Assembly (NCBI GenBank): GCA_937124585.1
Contig: CAKZKT010000037.1
Span: 1-64,000, forward strand
Reading direction: 5' to 3'
Origin: an uncultured Anaerolineae bacterium
GTDB lineage: Bacteria > Chloroflexota > Anaerolineae > CG2-30-64-16
Length of the DNA: 64,000 nucleotides
The position numbers were made by a program, and so were the translations under genes. Shown piece after piece: positions 24,784 to 32,648 of this stretch. The notes beneath the pieces were generated by a model. That model did no database searches. It had not been told where the DNA came from and saw only the letters and a program-made list of their open reading frames with translations. Positions within the stretch are counted from its first letter, which is position 1; each line of letters starts with the position of its first letter.

Positions 24784-27420
24784 ATGAAACAATCGCTTTT
24801 TGCCAGCCTGTTACTCTTCGTCGCAATCGGCCTTGTCGCCTGCAACGCTCCCTGGCCTGCGCCGCTCGAACGGCTTCCGCAGGCGTTTCAGGCCGGCATG
24901 GACACATTGCGCGGCCGGCCGCCGGCTGGATCGGTATCTACGACCGCTCTCGTCGCTTCTGGGATGATCGAAGCGCCGACTCTGGCCGTGGGAAGCCCGC
25001 TCGGCGGTCGCATCCGGCGGCTGGCCGTCACCGAGGGCCAGGCCGTGCAGTCCGGCGACCTCATCGCCGAGCTGGACAGCGCCCTGCTCGACGCAGAGAT
25101 CAGCCAGGTCGAAGCGAATCTGGCCGCGGCCCAGGCCCAGGTCGCCCTGCTGCAGGCCGGCGCGCGGCCAGCCGACCTCGACGTGGCGCATGCGGCCATT
25201 CGCCAGGCCGAAGCCGCTGCCGCCGCCGCATATGTCGCGTGGCAAGACGCAGTGGCGCTGCTCGACGCGCCTTCTGATCTGGACGTACGCATCGCCGGCG
25301 CGACGGCCGCCGTGGCTGTGGCCGAGGAACAGGTGCGCGCGGCGCAGGCTGCCGCCGCCGCGGCCGACCTGGAGATGCAGCTCTGGGGTCGGACGGTGAA
25401 ATCGCTGGAAGAAGGCTTCAACGTCACATTGCCGCCGGCGCTGGGCGGCGGCACGCGCCACGTTGAGGCGCCGGCCGAAAAGCTCGGCGAGGCGCGGCTG
25501 CAGTGGAACCTGGCCAGCCAGCGCACCTGGGAGGCATATGCCGGAGTGGAGACCGCCCAGGCCGGCCTGGCCGCCGCACGACAGACGCTGGCCGATCTGC
25601 GCAGCCAGAAGGCCGATCCGGTTGCCCTGAAAGCGCAGGCCGATGCGGCCCGTGCAGCCTACGAGGTGGCCGAGGCAGCGGTCGGCGTGGCGCGCGCGAA
25701 TCTGGCCGTGCTGGAGGCCGGCGCGCCGGCCGAGCAGGTGGCGGCGGCCCAGGCGCTGGCCGAACGCGCTGCGGCCGGCCTGGCTGCCGCACAGGCCAAA
25801 CGCCGGCAGGCCGAGGTGTGGGCGGCCGAGGCCGGCATTGTCTCGTCCATCGTCCTCCATGAAGGCGAGGTCGCCGCGCCGGGCAGCGCGATCGTGCATC
25901 TGTTGCGCCCCGAAGAGACCACTCTCACCGTCTACGTGCCGGCGCCAGAGCTCGGCCGCGTCGCCATCGGGCAACGGGTAGCGGTGCGGGTGGATTCCTT
26001 CCCCGACCGCATTTTCGACGGCGTGGTGAGCCGGATTGCGGAACGAGCCGAATTCACGCCCAAAAACGTGCAGACTCGCGAGGAGCGGGCCGAGACCGTC
26101 TTTCCGGTTAAGATCAGCCTGGACAATGCCGGGAGATTGCTTAAGCCCGGGATGCCAGCTGATGCCTGGTTCGATGCGGGGGCCGGCGCAACCGGGACCG
26201 TAGCCGGCGGCTCGCTCGTCCCCGCCTGGAGCAGCGTGACATCGTCGCCGGCCCGGCCCCTGTCTGAGTTCAGTTTCGCGGGCGCCATCGAGGCAACCGA
26301 GGTGACCATAGCCGCCGAGATCGGCGGTCGGGTGATGCGCGTTGCGGTGGCCGAAGGCGAAACCGTCCAGGCCGGCCAAGTGGTCGCGGAGCTCGACGCC
26401 GGTGAGTGGCAGGCGCGGTGCGACGAGGCCGAGGCCGCCGTGGCCGTGGCGCGCGCCGAGCTGTCCCGGCTGCTGGCCGCGCCGCAGCCTGCGCGTGTCG
26501 CTCAGGCCGAGGCCCAGGTGGCGCAGGCGCGCGCCGCGCTGGCGGCCGGCCAGACGGCGCTGGCGAACGCGCGCGCGTTGCGCGAGAAGCCGCAGGAGCT
26601 CGACGCCCAGATCCAGGCCGGCCGGGCGCAGGTGAAGACGACCGCTGCGCAGATCGAGGTGGCGCGCGCCCGGCTCAAGGCGGCGCGCGTGTTGCAGGAG
26701 AGTCTGTCGCCGAACACCGGCAGCGATCAGGATCGCACCCGCCGGGCCATCTACGATCAAAATGTGGCTGCTGCGGAGGCGCTGGTGCGCAGCGCCGAAG
26801 CAGCCCATCAAGGCGCTCAGGCCAGCCTGGCCGTTTTGCTGCAGATCCGTCAGCAGCCGGTGGCGCTGGATGCCGTCGTGCACAAGGCCGAGGCCGGCCT
26901 CGGTCAGGCGCAAACCGCGGTGGCCGTGGCCGAGGCCGCGTTGGCGCAGGTCAGGGCGCCGGCTCAGGCCGAAGCCGTGGCCGCTGCGCAGGCGCGCGTG
27001 GCCCAGGCCGAAGCGGGCCTGCGGGCTGCCCGGGTGGCGCTCGCCAAACTGGTTGTGCACAGCCCGGTGACGGGGACGATTACGACCCAGGCGATCCACG
27101 CGGGCGAGGTGGCCACAGCCGGCGCGCCGTTGTTCACCGTGACCGATATGCGGCGGGCGAAGCTCGTTATCTATGTGCCGACCAGCCAGATCGGCCAGGT
27201 GAAGCTGGGACAGGCGGCGCGGGTCGCTGTGGACGCGTATCCGGCGCGGACGTTCGTCGGGACCGTGGTGCGCATTGCGGAGGAGGCCGAGTTCACGCCG
27301 AAGAATGTCCAGACGCAGGAGGAGCGCGTGCGGACGGTTTTCGCGGTGGAGCTCAACCTGCAGGATGAGGCCGGCCTGCTCCGGCCTGGGATGCCTGCGG
27401 AAGCGATTTTGTTGCCGTGA
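24784..27420 (+). CDS. Tandem HlyD-like membrane fusion lipoprotein (two adaptors in one chain)
   Basis: An 878-residue exported adaptor. The N-terminus MKQSLFASLLLFVAIGLVAC ends in a lipobox cysteine at residue 20. The chain then holds two complete HlyD/YbhG-type units. Unit 1 (~55-472) has a biotinyl-lipoyl half (GGRIRRLAVTEGQAVQSGD), a long Ala/Gln-rich coiled coil and the beta-barrel end RIAERAEFTPKNVQTREERAETVFP...KPGMPADAW. Unit 2 (~492-878) repeats the order: GGRVMRVAVAEGETVQAGQ, coiled coil, RIAEEAEFTPKNVQTQEERVRTVFA...RPGMPAEAIL. The two barrels are clearly homologous, so this is an internal duplication or fusion. Known relatives carry one unit. It ends the permease-ATPase-ATPase operon. 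Confidence 0.9.
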   Translation: MKQSLFASLLLFVAIGLVACNAPWPAPLERLPQAFQAGMDTLRGRPPAGSVSTTALVASGMIEAPTLAVGSPLGGRIRRLAVTEGQAVQSGDLIAELDSALLDAEISQVEANLAAAQAQVALLQAGARPADLDVAHAAIRQAEAAAAAAYVAWQDAVALLDAPSDLDVRIAGATAAVAVAEEQVRAAQAAAAAADLEMQLWGRTVKSLEEGFNVTLPPALGGGTRHVEAPAEKLGEARLQWNLASQRTWEAYAGVETAQAGLAAARQTLADLRSQKADPVALKAQADAARAAYEVAEAAVGVARANLAVLEAGAPAEQVAAAQALAERAAAGLAAAQAKRRQAEVWAAEAGIVSSIVLHEGEVAAPGSAIVHLLRPEETTLTVYVPAPELGRVAIGQRVAVRVDSFPDRIFDGVVSRIAERAEFTPKNVQTREERAETVFPVKISLDNAGRLLKPGMPADAWFDAGAGATGTVAGGSLVPAWSSVTSSPARPLSEFSFAGAIEATEVTIAAEIGGRVMRVAVAEGETVQAGQVVAELDAGEWQARCDEAEAAVAVARAELSRLLAAPQPARVAQAEAQVAQARAALAAGQTALANARALREKPQELDAQIQAGRAQVKTTAAQIEVARARLKAARVLQESLSPNTGSDQDRTRRAIYDQNVAAAEALVRSAEAAHQGAQASLAVLLQIRQQPVALDAVVHKAEAGLGQAQTAVAVAEAALAQVRAPAQAEAVAAAQARVAQAEAGLRAARVALAKLVVHSPVTGTITTQAIHAGEVATAGAPLFTVTDMRRAKLVIYVPTSQIGQVKLGQAARVAVDAYPARTFVGTVVRIAEEAEFTPKNVQTQEERVRTVFAVELNLQDEAGLLRPGMPAEAILLP

Positions 27421-27423
27421 TCG

Positions 27424-27448
27424 GGCCGGGCACGGTCGGAGCCCGGCC
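27424..27448. terminator. Bidirectional hairpin between convergent genes
   Basis: GGCCGGGC at 27424-27431 pairs with GCCCGGCC at 27441-27448 around a 9-nt loop. It sits just after the adaptor stop and before the end of the convergent phosphatase gene. There is no T-run, so terminator function is tentative. Confidence 0.5.
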
Positions 27449-27468
27449 TCAGCGGTGGGGAGAAGTTT

Positions 27469-28038
27469 TCATGGGCGTTGGGGTGGCTGCTCTGCCTGTC
27501 TCGCCATCCAGGCGGCGATGACCGCGCGGTGCCGTTCCTCCAGTTTGGTCAGCGGCCGCTTGGCCCGCAGCAGCGCGTTCGCCTGATCGAAGGTCAGGCC
27601 GTGCTCGCGCATCAGATACGCGGCTAGGAGCGTTGCCGAACGGCCCCGGCCCTTCGCACAGTGGATCAGCGTGATGCGGCCAGCATCCACCTGGGCTTTG
27701 ATCCAGGCGACCGCATGCGCGATGGTCTCGACGTCCGGCACCTCGATGTCCGGCACCCAGTAGCGCACATGTTGGATGCCATGTTGGGCGTAGAACGCGG
27801 TGTCGTCGCTGCGCTCGGCGCGGATATTTACCACCGCGCCGATCCCGATCTCCAGCAGCCGCCGGTAGTCTCGCCGATAGGTCGGTGCGCCGCCCAGCCA
27901 CAGCTGCGGGGTGATCTGCGAAAACCACGCATGCCCCAGCACGCGTTCGTAGGTGAAGCGGATGAGCGGATAGAACTTGTCGAAGATGCGATGAAACAGG
28001 CCGAGCTGCGCGGTCGGCGCAACGGTCGTCGTGGTCAT
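27469..28038 (-). CDS. Dual-specificity protein phosphatase (Cys-based)
   Basis: A 189-residue Cys-dependent phosphatase. The P-loop HCAKGRGRSAT near residue 132 fits C-x5-R. The upstream general acid is likely Asp in VPDIEVPDVETI. The N-terminal segment WFSQITPQLWLGGAPTYRRDY is the usual dual-specificity start, and a hydrophobic stretch near residue 20 could be a membrane-proximal helix. The family includes phosphatases for phosphoproteins and phosphatidylglycerophosphate-type lipids (PTPMT1-like), so the substrate is open. Its ATG overlaps the TGA of the upstream acetyltransferase as ATGA, implying coupling. Confidence 0.85.
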   Translation of the reverse strand: MTTTTVAPTAQLGLFHRIFDKFYPLIRFTYERVLGHAWFSQITPQLWLGGAPTYRRDYRRLLEIGIGAVVNIRAERSDDTAFYAQHGIQHVRYWVPDIEVPDVETIAHAVAWIKAQVDAGRITLIHCAKGRGRSATLLAAYLMREHGLTFDQANALLRAKRPLTKLEERHRAVIAAWMARQAEQPPQRP

Positions 28039-28949
28039 GAAGCGTCCCCTCGCGGCGCGTCGAGTGCAAGCCGCATCTCCACCTGGCGCACGGTCACCAG
28101 GAAACGCAGCGCGGCCAGCACACGATTCAGCGGATCGTCGGCCGGCACATTGCTGATCGTCAGCGCCTGGCCCCAGTATTGATGCGCCAGCGCCTGTAGC
28201 AGAATCCGCCCCGGCGTCACGATGTCGGTCGCCGGGTCAATTCCCACATCCATCAACGAGAGCGTCTCGCTGTGGCCGCTCACCAGACAATATGCGGCAG
28301 CCTGGCCGCGCCAATCGAGACGATATCCTTTCAGCCGGCCGGCCGCGGCCATGGTGCGCAGCGTGGCAACATCGCGCTGCCAGACGGCCGGCTGCGTGTG
28401 CCAGCGGTCGAAAAAGGTCAGCAGGCCGAACGGCGCGACCGCAACCAGCCGCTCGGCCGGAATGGGTAACGCGTCGGCTTCGGCCGGCCGCCGCCACACC
28501 AGCAGCTCGCGCGTCGGCTGAAAGCCGAGCCCGGCATACAACCGTCGGGCGGGGTCGTTTTCGACGATCACCTCCAGGATAAGCTCTGTCAGGCCCGCGC
28601 GCGCGGCGTTTTCGCACAAACGGCCCATCAGCGCGCGGCCGATCCCCCGGCGGCGATGGCCAGGCATCACCCCGACGCCGCTCACCCAGCCGCGATGGCC
28701 GCGCACGGCCAGCAGCGCCATGCCGACCGGCTCCTGGCCGACCAGCGCCACCACAGAGCGCGCCAGGTCAATATCGTAGAAATGGTCAATCGCCGCCATC
28801 TGCTCGGGGGTCAGGTGCACCGGCACGAGGTAATCCGCGTAGGCGCTGTTGAGGAGCTGGGCGCGCGCGGCCACGGAGATCTCCCCGGCGGGGATCAGCG
28901 AGCAAACGGGCATGGACGGAACTCGGCGCACACAGGCATCTCGCGACAT
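28035..28949 (-). CDS. GNAT-family acetyltransferase with C-terminal extension
   Basis: A 304-residue protein. The first ~150 residues are a GNAT domain with the acetyl-CoA loop VSGVGVMPGHRRRGIGRALMGRL near 90 and ENDPARRLYAGLGFQPTRELLVWRR. Residues 170-300 form a second, weaker GNAT-like half (WRGQAAAYCLVSG, ALAHQYWGQALTISNVPADDPLNRVLAALRF), so it is probably a tandem-GNAT protein with one active site. The start is uncertain: ATG 28949, or ATG 28913 with a shorter N-terminus. It is coupled to the phosphatase. The substrate is unknown. Confidence 0.75.
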   Translation of the reverse strand: MSRDACVRRVPSMPVCSLIPAGEISVAARAQLLNSAYADYLVPVHLTPEQMAAIDHFYDIDLARSVVALVGQEPVGMALLAVRGHRGWVSGVGVMPGHRRRGIGRALMGRLCENAARAGLTELILEVIVENDPARRLYAGLGFQPTRELLVWRRPAEADALPIPAERLVAVAPFGLLTFFDRWHTQPAVWQRDVATLRTMAAAGRLKGYRLDWRGQAAAYCLVSGHSETLSLMDVGIDPATDIVTPGRILLQALAHQYWGQALTISNVPADDPLNRVLAALRFLVTVRQVEMRLALDAPRGDAS

Positions 28950-29034
28950 GTCGGCTGAGCCTCAGGATAGCATAGCCCCGCCCGGGCGTCAACAGCCCGA
29001 CCCCGGCTGCAGCGCAGATCGTAAGCCAACCCGC

Positions 29035-29064
29035 TTGGCAAGCGGTGGACAAACGGGCTATAAT
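29035..29064 (+). promoter_or_regulatory. Consensus sigma-70 promoter giving a leaderless mRNA
   Basis: TTGGCA at 29035-29040 and a perfect TATAAT at 29059-29064 are separated by 18 bp. The ATG at 29071 is 6 nt past the -10 box, exactly where transcription should start. No ribosome-binding site is possible, so the transcript should be leaderless. Confidence 0.75.
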
Positions 29065-29070
29065 CCGGCC

Positions 29071-30474
29071 ATGAGTATTGTTTCAGCAACTCAACGCGCG
29101 GTGATGTTTCGCCTGGCCGGCTGGGGACGGAGCCTGGCGCGCGCGGCGCGGTTATGGCCGCTGGCCCTCCTCCTTCTTTGGATTGCGCTGGCGCTTCCGG
29201 CCGATGGCTACGGAGGCCAGGCCCGCATTGACCTGGTGTTGCGCCAGGCCATCGGCGGCGATGGCTTTCGGCTGGTGGCCTGGGAGGCCCAGGCGCTGGT
29301 CGGCGAAGCGCGCGATCTGATCGCAGGGCCGGCCACCGGGCTCAGTGCGGCGGCTCAACACGATCTCGTGGTGACGTATTTCGATGCCATCGCAGCGATC
29401 GGTCGGCTGGAGGCCCAGATCGAACGCATCTACGCCGACCCCAAACAGGCCGATCCCGGCGCCGCAGCCGCGCCGCTGCAGGCCGAGCTGGATCGGCTGC
29501 GCGGCGAGCAGGCCCGTCGTCGGCCTGCGGTCGAGCAGATCCTGAGCCGCCAGGTCACGACGATCCTGGCAGAGGAGGGGCTGACGACGCTCGGCCTGGT
29601 GTGGCCGCCGGTCAGTTTTCAGTTCGCCGAGAGCCCCAACTATTTGATCGTCTCGCCGCGGCATCGGATCGCTGTCGAAAAGGGCATCTATCTCGATCCG
29701 ACGCTGTCGGTCGCCAGGATGGAGCAGATCGAGCGACAAGTCGAGGCAGGGCTGGGCGTCAGCGCGCTGGTCGAGGGCACGGGCGGCTTCTCCTCCTACC
29801 CGACGATGATCGTCGAGTATGCTGGGCTGGAGTGGGTCATCAGCACCATCGCGCACGAGTGGGTTCACACCTACCTGGCGTTCCGACCTCTGGGCTGGCG
29901 CTACTACGACAGTGGCGCCATGCGCACGATCAACGAGACGGTCGCCTCCATCGTCGGCGATGAGGTGGGCCGGCGGGTGGTCGAGCGCTTTTATCCGGAG
30001 AAGGCGGCGCCGGCCTCATGGCCGCAGCCGCGTTCGCTGCGGCCGGATCCGGCGGCGAAGCCCGAGTTCAGCTTCGGCGTGTTCATGCGCGAGACGCGGC
30101 TGACGGTGGACAAGATGCTGGCCGCGGGAAAGATCGAGGAGGCCGAAGCCTATATGGAGGCGCGGCGCAGAGAGCTGGCCGAGCACGGCTATTTCCTGCG
30201 TCGGCTCAACCAGGCCTATTTCGCGTTCCACGGCTCCTATGCGGTCGGCCCGGCAGCCACCGATCCGATCGGCGGCAAGCTGCGCCTGCTGCGCCGCCAG
30301 GCGGGCAGCCTGGCCGAGTTTGTGCGCATCGTGTCGAGATTTACGACGGCGGCCGATCTGGACGCGGCATTGGGCCAGGCGACCGAGCCTGAACGGCCGC
30401 CCAGGGCTGCTGCAGGTTATGCGTTGCTGCAAGCTTCGCCGGGGCCGGGCTTCGCCAGTTTGTCTGCCAGGTGA
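29071..30474 (+). CDS. Membrane-anchored zinc metalloprotease-like protein (HEWVH)
   Basis: A 467-residue protein with one N-terminal membrane segment (LWPLALLLLWIALALP, ~28-43) and a large external part. A zincin motif HEWVH is at 262-266 (IAHEWVHTYLAF), and NETVASIVGDEVG about 30 residues later offers the third ligand Glu. Upstream is a coiled-coil-like region (IGRLEAQIERIYAD...LQAELDRLRGEQARR). The fold looks like a gluzincin, but I do not recognise a characterised family. The start is fixed by the promoter at 29035-29064. The gene stands alone; its 3' end overlaps the convergent PFK gene by 58 bp. Confidence 0.75.
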   Translation: MSIVSATQRAVMFRLAGWGRSLARAARLWPLALLLLWIALALPADGYGGQARIDLVLRQAIGGDGFRLVAWEAQALVGEARDLIAGPATGLSAAAQHDLVVTYFDAIAAIGRLEAQIERIYADPKQADPGAAAAPLQAELDRLRGEQARRRPAVEQILSRQVTTILAEEGLTTLGLVWPPVSFQFAESPNYLIVSPRHRIAVEKGIYLDPTLSVARMEQIERQVEAGLGVSALVEGTGGFSSYPTMIVEYAGLEWVISTIAHEWVHTYLAFRPLGWRYYDSGAMRTINETVASIVGDEVGRRVVERFYPEKAAPASWPQPRSLRPDPAAKPEFSFGVFMRETRLTVDKMLAAGKIEEAEAYMEARRRELAEHGYFLRRLNQAYFAFHGSYAVGPAATDPIGGKLRLLRRQAGSLAEFVRIVSRFTTAADLDAALGQATEPERPPRAAAGYALLQASPGPGFASLSAR

Positions 30475-32630
30475 CGCCAGCGCAGGAACGCCTGTTGGCG
30501 CGGTCGGCCGTTCTCCATATCCATGGCAGCCATTGCTTCGGCGTAGGGCGTGATTTTGATGCCGCGCTGCGCTAGCCCGATCACGTTCACCTCATCGCGG
30601 CCGGCGCTGATGTCGTCCATGATCTGCTGCGCGGCGCGCGCGCCCAGCCGCGCGCCCTGGATACGGTCGAAGGCTGTCGGCACGCCCCCACGCTGGAGAT
30701 GTCCCAGGATGCACACGCGCACGTCGAATGCGCCTTTCGCCTCGGCGTCAATGACCCGGCGCACGAAATCGGTGTCGTAATAGGGCGAGGATTCCTCCGC
30801 GATGATCACGATCCCTAGCTTTTTGCCGCTGTCGAAGCCGCGACGAAGCATCTCGGTATCGCGCTGCAAATCGTGGAGCGAGATGCCGTCTTCGGGCAGC
30901 AGTTCCATCTCCGCGCCGGTGGCGATGCCGGCGGTGAGCGCTAGGTAGCCGCAGCGCCGACCCATCACCTCGACGATGTAGACGCGCCGCGCGGCGCTGG
31001 CGGTGTACTTGATCTTGTCCACCGCGTTGACGATGTTGTTCAGCGCAGTGTCCGCGCCGATGGTGAAGTCGGTGGCGGGCAGGTTGTTGCCGATGGTGGC
31101 CGGCACGCAGATGATGGGGATGCGCAGCGCCGGATGAAGCGCGCGCGCGTCCAGCAGGCGCCCCACCTCGCGATAGGTTTCCAGCCCGCCCACGGCGATC
31201 AGGCCGCGAATGTCCCAGGCCTGGATGTTGTGGGCGATCTCCGCGATCTCATCTGTGGTCAGCTCGTGGCGCACCGCGCCCAGTTCCGAGCCGCCCAGCC
31301 CCATCCAGTTCTGCACGTCCATCCAGCCGATTTCGACCAGATCGCCCTGTGCCAGGCCGCCGAAGCCGTAGCGCGCGCCGATGACATCCTGACCGGCATT
31401 GCGCGCAATGCGCAGCGCGGTGCGCAGGATCGCGTTCATGCCCGGCGCATCCGGTCCGCCCGTCAGCAGGCAGATGCGGCCGCGATCCTTCAGCGCCTCC
31501 TTCGGCTCGGCCCGGCTGAGCGCTTTGACCAGATCGAGCGCGTCGAGGAAGCTACGGCCGCGCAGCCTCAGCGCCTCTTCGAACTGGCCCTGATCCATCT
31601 GAGCGTTCACCTCCTGGCTCTTGGCAACGACCTCGGTCAGCGGGGTGGCCTGCGGTTGATTGTTTATCAGCCCGATCATCACCGGGGTGGGATCGGGGCC
31701 GGCGATGTAGTTGACCGCGGCCTCGCCCAGCCGGGAGGAGAGGACGCGATCGAACGCGGTGGGCGAGCCGCCGCGCTGGACATGGCCCAGGACGGTCACG
31801 CGACCCTCAACACCCATGCGCGTCTTCAGGATCTCGGTGATCGTCTCGGCCCGGATCGGCAGGCCATCGCTGTGCCGCGCGCCTTCGGCGAAGATGATCA
31901 GGTCGTGGCGACGGCCGGCCGCGCGACCGCGTTTGAGCGCCTCGACCATGCGGTAGTGCCAGCGCGGATCGAGTTCCTCTTCGGGGATGAGGACCCAGTC
32001 GGCGCCGGTGGCCAGGGCGCTCATCAGGGCCAGGTAGCCGCAGCGCCGGCCCATCACCTCGACGACGAAGGTGCGCTGGTGCGAGTCGGCCGTGGAGCTG
32101 AGTTTGTCCACCGCCTCGACGATGGTGTTGAGTGCGGTATCGGCACCGATGCTCATGTCGGTGCCGTACTGGTCGTTGTCAATTGAGCCGGGCAGCCCCA
32201 CGATCCGGAACGGCGCCGGCTCGTGCGCTTTTTCCGCCGGGATGGTGCCCTCTGCGGCCAGCGCCTTCAGATGATCCGGCCACTCCTGATAGAGCAGCAA
32301 CGCACCGGTCAGCGAGCCGTCGCCGCCGACCACCACCATGCCGTCAATGCCGGCCCGCACCAGGTTGCGCGCGGCCTGACGCCGGCCGGCGACGGTGCGG
32401 AACGCCTCGGAGCGGGCCGTGCCGATAATGGTGCCTCCGCGCTGGAGGATGCCGCCGGCGCTGCGCCAGTTGAACGGCTCGAATTTGTTCTCGCCGTCAA
32501 TGACGCCCTGCCAACCCTCGTGGATGCCGATCACTTCGATGCCGATGTCGAGCGCGCAGCGGGCGACCGCGCGAATGGTGGCGTTCATGCCCGGCGCATC
32601 GCCGCCGCTGGTGATGATGCCGATGCGCAT
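30417..32630 (-). CDS. pfkA: 6-phosphofructokinase, double-domain (eukaryote-like)
   Basis: An ATP-dependent phosphofructokinase of 737 residues with two fused PFKA domains; bacterial PFKs are usually ~320 residues. The N-half (1-~385) is catalytic: GGDAPGMNA, GTARSEAF (Arg for substrate), GGDGSLTGA (the Gly typical of ATP users), GSIDNDQYGTDMSIGADTALN with the catalytic Asp, and MGRRCGYLAL. The C-half (~390-737) repeats the fold with GGPDAPGMNA but has VGGLETY in place of GGDGS and PATIGNNLPATDFTIGADTALN, where Asn replaces the catalytic Asp. These are the changes seen in the regulatory C-half of eukaryotic PFK. GGAGGAGG precedes the ATG, 18 bp after the flippase stop, so it is co-transcribed with glycan genes. 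Confidence 0.92.
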   Translation of the reverse strand: MRIGIITSGGDAPGMNATIRAVARCALDIGIEVIGIHEGWQGVIDGENKFEPFNWRSAGGILQRGGTIIGTARSEAFRTVAGRRQAARNLVRAGIDGMVVVGGDGSLTGALLLYQEWPDHLKALAAEGTIPAEKAHEPAPFRIVGLPGSIDNDQYGTDMSIGADTALNTIVEAVDKLSSTADSHQRTFVVEVMGRRCGYLALMSALATGADWVLIPEEELDPRWHYRMVEALKRGRAAGRRHDLIIFAEGARHSDGLPIRAETITEILKTRMGVEGRVTVLGHVQRGGSPTAFDRVLSSRLGEAAVNYIAGPDPTPVMIGLINNQPQATPLTEVVAKSQEVNAQMDQGQFEEALRLRGRSFLDALDLVKALSRAEPKEALKDRGRICLLTGGPDAPGMNAILRTALRIARNAGQDVIGARYGFGGLAQGDLVEIGWMDVQNWMGLGGSELGAVRHELTTDEIAEIAHNIQAWDIRGLIAVGGLETYREVGRLLDARALHPALRIPIICVPATIGNNLPATDFTIGADTALNNIVNAVDKIKYTASAARRVYIVEVMGRRCGYLALTAGIATGAEMELLPEDGISLHDLQRDTEMLRRGFDSGKKLGIVIIAEESSPYYDTDFVRRVIDAEAKGAFDVRVCILGHLQRGGVPTAFDRIQGARLGARAAQQIMDDISAGRDEVNVIGLAQRGIKITPYAEAMAAMDMENGRPRQQAFLRWRHLADKLAKPGPGEACSNA

Positions 32631-32648
32631 TGCAGTCCTCCTCCTGGA

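Noticed and set aside
24811-27099. 762-residue minus-strand frame opposite the double HlyD gene
   Set aside because: It is the antisense of Ala/Gln/Glu-rich coiled-coil coding sequence, giving Gly/Arg/His-rich peptide without family features.
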